Shown piece by piece: positions 6,596 through 14,718 of a DNA stretch of 25,941 nucleotides. The position numbers were made by a program, and so were the translations under genes. The DNA comes from an uncultured Erysipelotrichaceae bacterium. Lineage in GTDB: Bacteria > Bacillota_I > Bacilli_A > Erysipelotrichales > Erysipelotrichaceae. How positions within the stretch are numbered: position 1 is the stretch's first letter; every line of letters begins with the position of its first letter. Below the pieces are notes generated by a model. It did no database searches. It saw only the letters and a program-made list of their open reading frames with translations, and was not told where the DNA came from. The DNA lies in NCBI GenBank assembly GCA_947385085.1, contig CANDJN010000031.1, positions 1 through 25,941 of the forward strand. The letters run 5' to 3'.

Positions 6596-6933
6596 TTATG
6601 AAAAAATGACTTCCTCATTCACAATCTCCCTTGCACAAGCCTATGTTACCTAGCCGTCCTGTCCATTCTAGGGCATCATCTTCCTTTAGCCGTTCTGTTA
6701 TGCCCTGTGTCTGTTTCATGTCCTCTATGAGTCTTATGGAAACGTTCCTGAGCCTGCCGCTTGTGAGCAGATTGGTATATGTAACCTTGCGGTGCTGTTT
6801 CAGATAATCTAAATGCCGCCGTCCCCATATGCCTATCATCTGTTCTTTTTCCTCTGGCAATCTCAAATCTGGGATTAAGATACCCATTTTCTTCATGGTA
6901 TGTGCCGCCTAACTGTTCAAATATTGATTTCAT
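6596..6933 (-). pseudogene. tnpV: TnpV-like transposon protein, frameshifted remnant
   Basis: The ATG at 6933, with AGGAG upstream, begins MKSIFEQLGGTYHEENGYL. An extra A then shifts the frame, and the next frame continues IPDLRLPEEKEQMIGIWG, RRHLDYLKQHRKVTYTNLLTSG, an internal deletion, QTQGITERLKEDDALEWTGR. A further shift gives the ancestral end AREIVNEEVIFS before TAA at 6596. These segments in order match TnpV, a small protein of unknown function encoded on Tn4451-like and other Firmicute mobile elements. At least two frameshifts and one deletion make it non-functional. No recombinase gene remains next to it. Confidence 0.75.
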
Positions 6934-6987
6934 ATGCAAAAACTCCTTCTCTGTATGTTTTGGTTTCTGCGGGGTATCTGCAAGCAA

Positions 6988-7370
6988 TGTATCAGCAGGC
7001 TGTATATATAGGTTGTCTTTAAGTTAAGTAATCCCCCCTGCCTTACGTATTAGCCACACTATCCTCAAATTATGATTTTGTCACTGTCTGTTACCTCCAC
7101 ATTCTTTTTTATATTGCATGTCCGTAAAATTCGACCAACATCCCTTGGCTTGCAATATTGAATTTGCACATGACTGTCTAAGGAAGTTTATTATAGCGAA
7201 AATCCTTCACCACATGATTAATTGCATAGTTTAACTTTATAAATCCATTCATTTTATTTTAATGATAAATACAGAAATTTGCCTTTTTATAATTCCCGTA
7301 AAGACTTCATGCATTACACTAAAAGCTTATGTTTAACTTGATTTCATTGTGAAATGGAGGATAGTTAATC
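6988..7370. other. Non-coding stretch between accessory region and purC
   Basis: Nearly 400 bp without a convincing gene on either strand. The left end contains codons in frame with the tnpV remnant (a DNLYIQPADT-like tail of an upstream gene). The rest is AT-rich and shows no repeat, tRNA or attachment site that I can identify. It is the most likely place for the boundary between inserted DNA and the core chromosome. Confidence 0.4.
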
Positions 7371-7399
7371 TTAACATTTATGATGGATTATGCTATAAT
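7371..7399 (+). promoter_or_regulatory. Promoter of purC-purB
   Basis: TTAACA (7371-7376) and TATAAT (7394-7399) lie 17 bp apart, with TG one base before the -10 (extended -10 form). The leader to the ATG is about 50 nt. I see no terminator, purine riboswitch core or recognisable PurBox in it. Confidence 0.7.
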
Positions 7400-7454
7400 G
7401 TGCAAGTCTTAAAACTGCTTATGAAAGCAATCATGTTACAGGAGGGCAAACAAA

Positions 7455-8159
7455 ATGATGGACAAAGAAATGATCTATGAAGGTAAAGCAAAAAAAGTAT
7501 ACGCTACCGATCAAGATGATGTGGTATTGGTATCCTACAAAGATGATGCGACGGCATTTAACGGAGAGAAAAAAGGTACGATTCTTGGCAAAGGGGTCGT
7601 TAATAATCGTATGAGCAATTTCCTGATGCAAAAACTGGAAAAGCAAGGAATCCCTACACACTATGTTGAAGAATTAAATGATCGCGATACACTGGTTAAA
7701 AAAGTAGAGATTGTGCCATTAGAAGTCATCATTCGTAATAAAGCATGTGGAAGCTTTTCCAAACGCTATGGTGTAGCAGAAGGTACGGAATTGTCCATCC
7801 CTACTATTGAATTTTCCTATAAAAATGATGATCTTGGAGATCCGTTAATCAATGATACTCATGCACTGGCATTAAATTTAGCGACTAAGGAAGAAATCGA
7901 TGAAATCAAGCGGCTTGCCTATCAAGTCAACGATGCACTAATTGCCTATTTTAAAACGATTGATATTGAATTGGTAGATTTCAAACTGGAATTTGGGAGA
8001 TATCATGGTCAGATTGTCTTAGCGGATGAAATATCTCCGGATACTTGCCGTTTATGGGATATTCATACTCATGCTCGCTTGGATAAGGATCGCTTTCGCC
8101 GCGATATGGGAGATGTAGAAGAAGCATACCTGGAAGTGTTCAAACGTCTGGGAATTTAA
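7455..8159 (+). CDS. purC: Phosphoribosylaminoimidazole-succinocarboxamide synthase (SAICAR synthetase)
   Basis: This 234-residue enzyme adds aspartate to CAIR with ATP in de novo purine synthesis. Family marks in order: YEGKAKKVYATD near residue 8, SYKDDATAFNGEKKGTI, VEIVPLEVIIRNKACGSF near residue 80, and the active-site signature LVDFKLEFG, then LADEISPDTCRLWD, near residue 180. Length is that of the bacterial monofunctional enzyme (about 235). AGGAGGG precedes the ATG by 8 nt; a second ATG follows at once and cannot be excluded. purB starts 20 bp after its stop, so the two form an operon. The rest of the pathway (purD, E, H, L, M, N) is not in this window. Confidence 0.96.
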   Translation: MMDKEMIYEGKAKKVYATDQDDVVLVSYKDDATAFNGEKKGTILGKGVVNNRMSNFLMQKLEKQGIPTHYVEELNDRDTLVKKVEIVPLEVIIRNKACGSFSKRYGVAEGTELSIPTIEFSYKNDDLGDPLINDTHALALNLATKEEIDEIKRLAYQVNDALIAYFKTIDIELVDFKLEFGRYHGQIVLADEISPDTCRLWDIHTHARLDKDRFRRDMGDVEEAYLEVFKRLGI

Positions 8160-8179
8160 AGAAAGGACAAAGACAACGA

Positions 8180-9613
8180 ATGAATCACGATATTTACGAA
8201 AGTCCGCTTGCGCAGCGCTATGCAAGCGAAGAAATGCAATACCTATTCTCCCCTGATAAAAAATTCAAGACGTGGAGAAGATTATGGATAGCCCTCGCTG
8301 AAAGTGAAAAAGAACTCGGATTAGACATTACCCAAGAACAGATTGATGAATTGATTGCCAATAAAGATGATATTAATTATGAGGTGGCAAAGGCACGAGA
8401 AGCACAAGTACGTCACGATGTCATGAGTCATGTATATGCCTATGGATGTCAATGTCCAAAGGCAAAAGGTATCATTCACTTGGGTGCCACCTCTTGTTAT
8501 GTTGGAGATAATACCGATTTGATCATCATGCATGAGGCATTGGCTTTGGTGCGAAAAAAGCTGATCAATGTGATCAGTCGCTTATCAGATTTTTCCTTAA
8601 AGTATAAAGATCTCCCTATTTTGGCATTCACCCACTTCCAACCGGCTCAACCCACGACATTGGGCAAGCGTGCAACCTTGTGGATGAATGATCTAATGTT
8701 GGATTTGGAAGAGCTAGATTTCTTATTAGAACATAAAAAACTACTTGGCTGTAAAGGCACTACAGGGACACAGGCAAGCTTTATGGAGCTTTTTAATCAA
8801 AATACCGATAAAGTAAAAGAACTTGATCAACGCATTGCGAAAAAGCTTGGCTACAATGCATGTTATCCTGTCAGCGGCCAGACATACTCACGCAAAGTGG
8901 ATAGTCGCATTATGAATGCCCTATCTTCCATCGCTCAAAGCGCCCACAAGTTTTCCAATGATATTCGTCTGCTGCAACACTTAAAAGAAGTAGAAGAACC
9001 ATTTGAAAAGCATCAGATCGGCTCCAGTGCTATGGCTTATAAACGCAATCCAATGCGAAGTGAACGTATTGCCTCCTTGGCAAACTATGTAATCGCCGAT
9101 GCGACTAATCCAGCCATTACCGCTGCAACGCAGTGGTTTGAGCGAACTCTCGATGATTCTGCCAACAAGCGCATTTCGATACCGGAAGCCTTCTTAGCAA
9201 TTGATGGTATATTAGATCTTTATTTGAACATCAGTGAAAATATGGTCGTATATCAAAATGTTATCAAAGCTCATTTGATGAAGGAACTTCCCTTTATGGC
9301 AACGGAAACCATTCTTATGGATTGTGTAAAGCTTGGCGGAGATCGTCAGGAATTGCACGAAGCCATTCGTGTTCATAGTATGGAAGCCGCAAAGCTGGTC
9401 AAAGAAGAAGGCAAAGATAACGATTTATTGGAGCGCATCGCAAATGATCCTTTATTTCCAATGAATAAAGAAGAACTGGAAGCCATTATGGATCCTGCCA
9501 AGTTTGTCGGACGAAGTGTCCAGCAGGTTGAAGAATACAATCAAGAAGTGATTCAACCTATGCTGAATCAAGAAAGAGATTCGTTGGGTATACAGGCAGA
9601 AATTAAAGTTTAA
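8180..9613 (+). CDS. purB: Adenylosuccinate lyase
   Basis: This 477-residue enzyme of the fumarase/aspartase superfamily releases fumarate from SAICAR and from adenylosuccinate. Marks: RHDVMSHVYAYG near residue 76 (His as general acid), HLGATSCYVGDNTDLI, THFQPAQPTTLGKR near 150, KGTTGTQASF near 195, and the flexible signature loop GSSAMAYKRNP near 280 with its catalytic Ser. The sequence is much closer to the long, animal-type ADSL subfamily (484 residues in human) than to the 431-residue Bacillus PurB, judged by RTWRRLWIALAE, QWFERTLDDSANKRI and ELPFMATETILM. GAAAGGAC precedes the ATG. It is second in the purC operon and ends before a bidirectional terminator. Confidence 0.96.
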   Translation: MNHDIYESPLAQRYASEEMQYLFSPDKKFKTWRRLWIALAESEKELGLDITQEQIDELIANKDDINYEVAKAREAQVRHDVMSHVYAYGCQCPKAKGIIHLGATSCYVGDNTDLIIMHEALALVRKKLINVISRLSDFSLKYKDLPILAFTHFQPAQPTTLGKRATLWMNDLMLDLEELDFLLEHKKLLGCKGTTGTQASFMELFNQNTDKVKELDQRIAKKLGYNACYPVSGQTYSRKVDSRIMNALSSIAQSAHKFSNDIRLLQHLKEVEEPFEKHQIGSSAMAYKRNPMRSERIASLANYVIADATNPAITAATQWFERTLDDSANKRISIPEAFLAIDGILDLYLNISENMVVYQNVIKAHLMKELPFMATETILMDCVKLGGDRQELHEAIRVHSMEAAKLVKEEGKDNDLLERIANDPLFPMNKEELEAIMDPAKFVGRSVQQVEEYNQEVIQPMLNQERDSLGIQAEIKV

Positions 9614-9633
9614 TACGAAAAAAGATAAAAAAC

Positions 9634-9681
9634 AACCTATAAGATCATTTCAAATATAGAAATTCTTATAGGTTTTTATTT
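9634..9681 (+). terminator. Bidirectional terminator between convergent purB and purF
   Basis: AACCTATAAGA (9634-9644) pairs perfectly with TCTTATAGGTT (9664-9674), followed by TTTATTT. On the minus strand the same hairpin is followed by GTTTTTTATC, so it can end both the purCB and the glnA-purF transcripts. The purF stop codon (9666-9668) lies within the stem. Confidence 0.85.
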
Positions 9682-11081
9682 GCACAAAAGGAATTTATGA
9701 TATTTCCATAACTATATAAGCTGGTCAAGTAGCAACCATTAAAGCATGCCGTACATAAATGAGAACTTTGATAAGCTGTAATCAAATCCGATATTTCCAT
9801 AAAAGCCAAAGAATCTGCTTTCAAGAACTCGCACAACTTCTGTTCATTCATTCTTACTGAAATGAGCTCTTCAAAGCTGGAGGTATCGACACCGTAAAAA
9901 CAAGGATGAGTAATGGCTGGAGAAGCAATTCTCACATGCACTGCTAAAGCGCCTGCTTCCTTTAACATTTGAACGATTCTTCTCGATGTTGTTCCACGTA
10001 CTATAGAATCATCAATTAAAACAATTCTTTTTCCTGCGACAATGGTTCTAATCACAGACAATTTCATTTTAACTCCGCGTTCTCGCTGTTTTTGCGAGGG
10101 CTGAATAAATGTTCTTCCGACATAGCGATTCTTGATTAATCCCAGCTCAAATGGGAGGCCGCTAGCTTTGGCATAACCAATTGCTGCAGATGTAGAGGAA
10201 TCCGGAACACCGATAACCATATCGGCCTGTAAATCGAATGCCATGTCTTTCTTGGCCATACATTTCCCTGTCGCTACCCGTGCTTTATGCACGTTGATAC
10301 CATCAATCACACTATCGGGACGGGCAAAATATATGTATTACATTGCACAAATATGAGCTTCACAGACATCACAATAACGATCGTGCAAAATACCTTGTGG
10401 ATGAAACCAAACAATCTCTCCGGGCTTCACATCTTCATACAGCGAACCGCCTAACACTTCAAACGCACAGCTTTCTGAGCCGATCAAATATCCATCATGA
10501 TTTTTCGCGTAAGAGAGCGGTCGAAGTCCATTGGAATCCCGTACAGCAAAAATTCCTTCCTCTGTTAATATTAAACAAGCAAAGGCTCCCTCCAATAAAG
10601 AAAAAGCCTGTTTTATTCGCTCTAAAAAAGTGCCCTTTGTTCTTTGAATCAGGTGAAGAATGATTTCGCTGTCACTGCTTCCTTGAAATATACTTCCCTG
10701 TGCTTCTAAATAAACGCGCATTTCTTTTGCATTTACAATCTGGCCATTGTGCACTACTGCAAATTTATGTTGCGTTAAATTTGCAAACAGCGGCTGTATA
10801 TTTTCGATTTCATTGCCTCCTTCTGTAGAATAGCGAACATGGCCAATAGCGCAATCCCCTTTCAATTGATCTAAAATTGATTGGGTAAACACCTCACTAA
10901 CCAAGCCTTTTCCTTTATGCATGAGAATCTCATTATGATTTATGGATGCAATACCACATCCTTCCTGGCCACGATGCTGCAAAGCGTGAAGACCATAATA
11001 AGCTAAAGTCGCCGCGTCTTCCACATGATAAACGCCAAATACACCACATTCTTCATGTAATTCCTTCAACCTATTTCTCAT
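9666..11081 (-). pseudogene. purF: Amidophosphoribosyltransferase interrupted by one in-frame TAA
   Basis: This is the first enzyme of de novo purine synthesis, transferring glutamine ammonia to PRPP. Residues 1-247 (10338-11081) hold the complete glutaminase domain: an 11-residue propeptide, then Cys12 (MRNRLKELHEE-CGVFGVYH), GHVRYSTEG, HNGQIVNA, SSDSE. TAA follows at 10338-10340. The same frame then continues YIYFARPDSVIDGINVHKAR through the phosphoribosyltransferase domain, with the PRPP loop IVLIDDSIVRGTTSRR, to 9666. Read through, it has 471 codons, the normal PurF length. The family motif is CSMEYIYFARPDS, so the stop replaces a Glu codon: one G-to-T change. Cysteines in the Bacillus-type Fe-S positions remain (CAM, CFYG, LCTACFNG). 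The frame after the stop could begin at GTG 10310, but that has no Shine-Dalgarno sequence. It is last in the glnA operon. Confidence 0.85.
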
Positions 11082-11107
11082 ACGATAAAACCATCTCCTA
11101 TATTCTT

Positions 11108-12715
11108 TTACGCTCGTTTCTGTTTTGAATAAGCTGCTTCGATAAATTTTACAAATAAAGGATGCGCCCGATTAGGTCTGCTTTTTAACTCAGGATGAAA
11201 CTGAACTCCGATATAAAATGGATGATTGCTTGCTTCAATTGCTTCCACTAAGGTATCCTGCATACTGGTACCAACGATATTCATGCCATGCTCAATAAAT
11301 GACTGACGATATTCATTATTAAATTCATAACGATGACGATGGCGTTCCGATATGATTTCTGTTCCATACGCTTCATGAAAACGGGTTTTTGGCTTTACAT
11401 CACAGGAATAGGCGCCTAAGCGCATTGTTCCACCCTTCTTTCGCATATGTTTTTGATTCTCCATAAAGTCAATAATTAAATGCTTACTGTCAGGATCAAA
11501 CTCATAAGAATTGGCATCCGCTAGGTTTAAATCATTGCGGGCAAATTCAATAGCGGCTACTTGCATTCCCAAACAGATTCCTAGATAAGGTATATGATTT
11601 ACCCTAGCATAATGAGCCGCCAGAATTTTTCCCTCGATTCCCCTGTTGCCAAATCCCCCCGGAATTAAAATTCCTTGTACATCAGCGAATAAATGATTGA
11701 CATTAGCTGGATTGATAAGCTCAGAATCAATCCACGCAATATCAATTTGACAGTGATTGGCATATCCGGCATGATGAAGTGCTTCCACTACGGATAAATA
11801 TGCATCATGTAAGGAAATATATTTACCAACAATTGCGATACGAACCATTTGCTTGCATTGATTAATATTTTCCACCATATTCTGCCATTCGCTATTACAT
11901 TCTTGTACCATCGGCAATGCCAGCTTTTCACATATGCGCTCCGCAATTCCTTGCCTTTCTAACATGAGCGGCACTTCATATAATGATGCACAGTTCACAT
12001 TTTCAATCACACAACGTTTATCAATATGGCAAAAGGAAGATATTTTATTAATGATGGATGGAGGTAGTGCCTGTTCACAACGCAATATAATCAAATCCGG
12101 CATGATACCATAAGACTGTAATTCCTTAACGGAATGCTGAGTCGGCTTTGATTTGAATTCCCCGCTGCTTTTTAAAAGCGGCACCAATGTCACATGCACA
12201 AACAGACAGTTGTCCCTTCCCTGCTCCTGTGCTACTTGACGAATCGCCTCTAAATACGGTTGACTTTCCATATCCCCCACTGTCCCTCCGATTTCACAAA
12301 TGAGCACATCCGCTTTGCTTTTCTCCTGTGCTGAATATATAAATTGCTTAATTTCATCGGTTATATGTGGAATGACTTGTACCGTTTCACCTAAATACTG
12401 TCCTTCTCGCTCCTTATTTAATACATTCCAATAGACCTTACCGGTGGTAACATTAGAATACATATTAAGATCCTCATCCATAAATCGTTCATAATGTCCA
12501 AGATCCAAGTCGGTTTCACTGCCATCTTCCGTCACAAATACTTCCCCATGCTGAATCGGGCTCATAGTACCCGGATCAACATTAATATAGGGATCCATTT
12601 TCTGGGCACTGACGCGAATGCCACGATCCTTCAATAGCCGTCCGACAGAAGCAGCAGTGATACCTTTGCCAAGACCGGAAACAACTCCACCGGTAACGAA
12701 AATAAACTTTTTCAT
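11108..12715 (-). CDS. pyrG: CTP synthase (glutamine-hydrolysing)
   Basis: This 535-residue enzyme aminates UTP to CTP using glutamine. The N-terminal synthetase domain has IFVTGGVVSGLGKGITAAS (P-loop) near residue 5, QKMDPYINVDPGTMSPIQHGE near 40, and CEIGGTVGDMES near 145. The C-terminal class I amidotransferase has PYLGICLGMQ with the nucleophile Cys near 380 and QFHPEL near 510. Length equals the Bacillus enzyme. ATG at 12715 gives the usual N terminus (MKKFIFVTGG). An in-frame TTG at 12721 is closer to the AGAGGG Shine-Dalgarno sequence (5 nt instead of 11) and could be used. It lies 20 bp after the ANTAR gene and 26 bp before purF in the glnA operon, so it probably falls under the glnA leader's control. 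Confidence 0.96.
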   Translation of the reverse strand: MKKFIFVTGGVVSGLGKGITAASVGRLLKDRGIRVSAQKMDPYINVDPGTMSPIQHGEVFVTEDGSETDLDLGHYERFMDEDLNMYSNVTTGKVYWNVLNKEREGQYLGETVQVIPHITDEIKQFIYSAQEKSKADVLICEIGGTVGDMESQPYLEAIRQVAQEQGRDNCLFVHVTLVPLLKSSGEFKSKPTQHSVKELQSYGIMPDLIILRCEQALPPSIINKISSFCHIDKRCVIENVNCASLYEVPLMLERQGIAERICEKLALPMVQECNSEWQNMVENINQCKQMVRIAIVGKYISLHDAYLSVVEALHHAGYANHCQIDIAWIDSELINPANVNHLFADVQGILIPGGFGNRGIEGKILAAHYARVNHIPYLGICLGMQVAAIEFARNDLNLADANSYEFDPDSKHLIIDFMENQKHMRKKGGTMRLGAYSCDVKPKTRFHEAYGTEIISERHRHRYEFNNEYRQSFIEHGMNIVGTSMQDTLVEAIEASNHPFYIGVQFHPELKSRPNRAHPLFVKFIEAAYSKQKRA

Positions 12716-12734
12716 TGACAATCAAACCCTCTTT

Positions 12735-13307
12735 CTATTCTTCATATTCCTTAATAATCGCATTCGCAATCTCTAATCTTGTTTTCCGTGCATTCATCGC
12801 TTCCTTTTCCAAATGCTTATGTGCTTCTTCCTCACTCATATATTCATTTTGTATCAGTAAGCATTTAGCTCGATCAATTCGTTTAATCGCCTTTATTTTC
12901 TCCACCATTTGAGCCTGCTTTTTTTTCACATGATCATAGCGATGTGAAGCTGCCTGTGCAAATGCTATCAGTTGTATCAATATATCTTTGTCTATGGGTT
13001 TCATTAACGTAAAAATGCCATTTTCTTCTACTTTTGATCTGACGAGATCATAAAGATTTCGCTTTACCAAAACAACAAGTGCTGCATTACTGAACTGTGC
13101 CATGGATCGCAAAAAAGCAAATTCATGTGCATCCTTTGTAAAAGGAAGATCGACAAAAACCATCGTGAAAACACATTTTTTTATCCGTTCGATTGCTTGA
13201 TCTGTTGTTTGCGCATCCATAATATCATGATATCCTTGCGCATGAAAATATGCTCTTAATGTATCAAGGTTCTTTTGATGGCTGGCACAGATGAGAATAG
13301 AAGACAT
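12735..13307 (-). CDS. ANTAR-domain antitermination regulator with degenerate receiver (NitR-like)
   Basis: This 190-residue protein has an N-terminal receiver-like domain (about 1-115) and a C-terminal ANTAR RNA-binding domain (about 128-185: KIKAIKRIDRAKCLLIQNEY, MSEEEAHKHLEKEAM, RLEIANAIIKEYEE). In the receiver, the phosphoacceptor-like Asp (VFVDLPF) and Lys (LMKPI) are kept, but the acidic pair after the first strand is replaced (ILICASHQKN), so Mg-dependent phosphorylation is unlikely. A long helix joins the domains. The start is ATG 13307, because AAAGGAG sits 7 nt before it and only 1 nt before the upstream ATG at 13313. It follows glnA after 21 bp. Solventogenic clostridia have a comparable gene, nitR, next to glnA. 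Likely targets are the three leaders described here. Confidence 0.92.
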   Translation of the reverse strand: MSSILICASHQKNLDTLRAYFHAQGYHDIMDAQTTDQAIERIKKCVFTMVFVDLPFTKDAHEFAFLRSMAQFSNAALVVLVKRNLYDLVRSKVEENGIFTLMKPIDKDILIQLIAFAQAASHRYDHVKKKQAQMVEKIKAIKRIDRAKCLLIQNEYMSEEEAHKHLEKEAMNARKTRLEIANAIIKEYEE

Positions 13308-13328
13308 ATGCATACTCCTTTATATACT

Positions 13329-14558
13329 TTATCCATTAAACAAGGTGTTATGATTCAGATAGAAAGAGACGATACCAGGATCAAGAACGGACTGGATGAA
13401 CTTACTGTTCAGGGCAATTTTCCTAGCCTCTGCTAAAGAAAGCGGCAGAGTCTCTAAATCGCTACCTTGCATCAAATCGGTATGGCTTTCTTCTTGTAAA
13501 GGTAAATGATTTTTTATTCCTTCCATTCCTGCACATATCAATAAGTAGGTTGCTAAATAAGGATTACAGGTAGGATCAGCGCTTCGCACCTCCAATCGCA
13601 CATAGGATTCGCTGGCAGCCGGAATACGAACGAGTGCTGAGCGATTAGCGCGACTCCAGCTGATATACATGGGGGCTTTAAATTCACCAAGTCGCTCATA
13701 AGAATTCTCACACGGATTAAGAAAGGCTGTAATCTCCCGGATATGAGCTAATACACCTGCCAGAAATTCATTTAATAATTCAGGCTTATATAAAGAAAAT
13801 GCATTTTTATTGTTTTTTGATAAGGACAGATTGATGTGCAAGCCATTGCCGCTTTCTTCTTTCATTGGCTTTGGCATAAAGTTTGCAAGAAGGCCGTGTG
13901 CTTGAGCAACGTTGTCCACGATCCATCGAAAGGTCATATAGTTGTCACATGACGACAGTGCGTTATCAAAATGGAAATCAATCTCATTTTGTCCCGGACC
14001 TTGTTCATGATGCGAGCTTTCCGGTGTAATTCCCATAGATTCCAGTGTTAAACAAATGTCGCGTCGTAAATCCTCGCCTTGATCGTTGGGAAAAACATCA
14101 AAATAACTGCCATGATCAATTGGCCGGATCTGCTCGTTTTCACAACATTCCAGCGCATAGAATTCACACTCCAAACCAGTCATGATTCGCCATCCCATCG
14201 CCTGTATCGCGTCGCATTTTTGTTTTAGTAATGTCCTTGTATCTTTCTCATAAACGCGACCATCCGGATAACGAATTTCACAAAAAAAGCGAATAACTCT
14301 TCCCTGTGATGGTCGCCATGGCAGAATATCAAGCGTGGTAACATCCGGATACAAAAACAAATCTGACTGATCAACACTTTGAAATCCTTTAACGGCACTG
14401 GCATCAAAAGAAATTCCATGTTGGAATACTCGCTCAATCTGTGAAGGCATTATCGAAATATTTTTTTGATGTCCCAACAAATCGCAGAATGCCAAGCGGA
14501 TGAATTTCACATCATTTTCTTCAATAAAAGATAATACTTCTTGAATGGTTGTTTCCAT
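13329..14558 (-). CDS. glnA: Type I glutamine synthetase family protein, short C terminus
   Basis: This 409-residue protein belongs to the GlnA family (glutamate + ammonia + ATP to glutamine). Marks: GISFDASAVKGF near residue 50, LPWRPSQGRVIRFFCEI, LECEFYAL near 125, HHEQGPGQNEIDFHF near 183, ESGNGLHINLSL near 238, WSRANRSALVRIP near 302, and VRLEVRSADPTCNPYLA. Two oddities stand out. Typical type I enzymes (about 440 residues) continue for some 30 residues to a final WExxxYL segment that clasps the opposite hexamer; this one stops at NHNTLFNG. The flap normally reading (F/Y)EAP, whose Glu is catalytic, reads FKAP (GAA to AAA). It may have altered or lost activity, or serve regulation. It is the first gene of the glnA-ANTAR-pyrG-purF operon, with GGAGG before the ATG. 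Confidence 0.9.
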   Translation of the reverse strand: METTIQEVLSFIEENDVKFIRLAFCDLLGHQKNISIMPSQIERVFQHGISFDASAVKGFQSVDQSDLFLYPDVTTLDILPWRPSQGRVIRFFCEIRYPDGRVYEKDTRTLLKQKCDAIQAMGWRIMTGLECEFYALECCENEQIRPIDHGSYFDVFPNDQGEDLRRDICLTLESMGITPESSHHEQGPGQNEIDFHFDNALSSCDNYMTFRWIVDNVAQAHGLLANFMPKPMKEESGNGLHINLSLSKNNKNAFSLYKPELLNEFLAGVLAHIREITAFLNPCENSYERLGEFKAPMYISWSRANRSALVRIPAASESYVRLEVRSADPTCNPYLATYLLICAGMEGIKNHLPLQEESHTDLMQGSDLETLPLSLAEARKIALNSKFIQSVLDPGIVSFYLNHNTLFNG

Positions 14559-14578
14559 AATTAACCTCCGGGAACAAG

Positions 14579-14622
14579 AAAAAAGTGGTCATCAAAAGAT
14601 GAAAAGATCTCTTGATGAACAC
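14579..14622 (-). terminator. Leader terminator (attenuator) of the glnA operon
   Basis: On the minus strand a 16-bp stem with one T-C mismatch (arms 14607-14622 and 14585-14600) and a 6-nt loop is followed at once by TTTTTT (14579-14584). It lies between the promoter and the glnA ATG, so by default it would stop transcription before the operon. Its 5' arm includes the whole 3' arm of the hairpin at 14615-14632, so the two structures exclude each other. Confidence 0.85.
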
Positions 14623-14632
14623 CTTTGTTCAT
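14615..14632 (-). promoter_or_regulatory. ANTAR-type target hairpin, glnA leader
   Basis: The RNA ATGAAC-AAAGGT-GTTCAT forms a 6-bp stem with a hexaloop having A at position 1 and G at position 4, the loop pattern known for ANTAR protein targets. It begins at about +1 of the transcript. Its 3' arm is part of the 5' arm of the following terminator, so stabilising it by protein would favour read-through. The second hairpin of the classical two-hairpin ANTAR motif is not evident. Confidence 0.65.
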
Positions 14633-14638
14633 AGATAT

Positions 14639-14667
14639 ATGATAGCGAAAAGACTGAAATTTGTCAA
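14639..14667 (-). promoter_or_regulatory. Promoter of the glnA operon
   Basis: TTGACA (14662-14667) and TATCAT (14639-14644) are 17 bp apart on the minus strand. The leader is about 75 nt long. No terminator separates it from asnB upstream, so some read-through from the glutamate synthase operon is possible. Confidence 0.75.
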
Positions 14668-14718
14668 TTAAAATATTTATTTCTTCACATATAAATTTAT
14701 AATTGAGAATGATCATCG

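Noticed and set aside
9666..10310. A separate phosphoribosyltransferase gene
   Set aside because: It is the second half of purF in the same frame. The possible GTG start has no Shine-Dalgarno sequence, and the residues between the TAA and the GTG still match PurF.
14585..14617. The hexaloop of the glnA leader terminator as the second ANTAR hairpin
   Set aside because: Its loop is CTTTTC in RNA sense, which lacks A at position 1 and G at position 4. I kept it only as a terminator.
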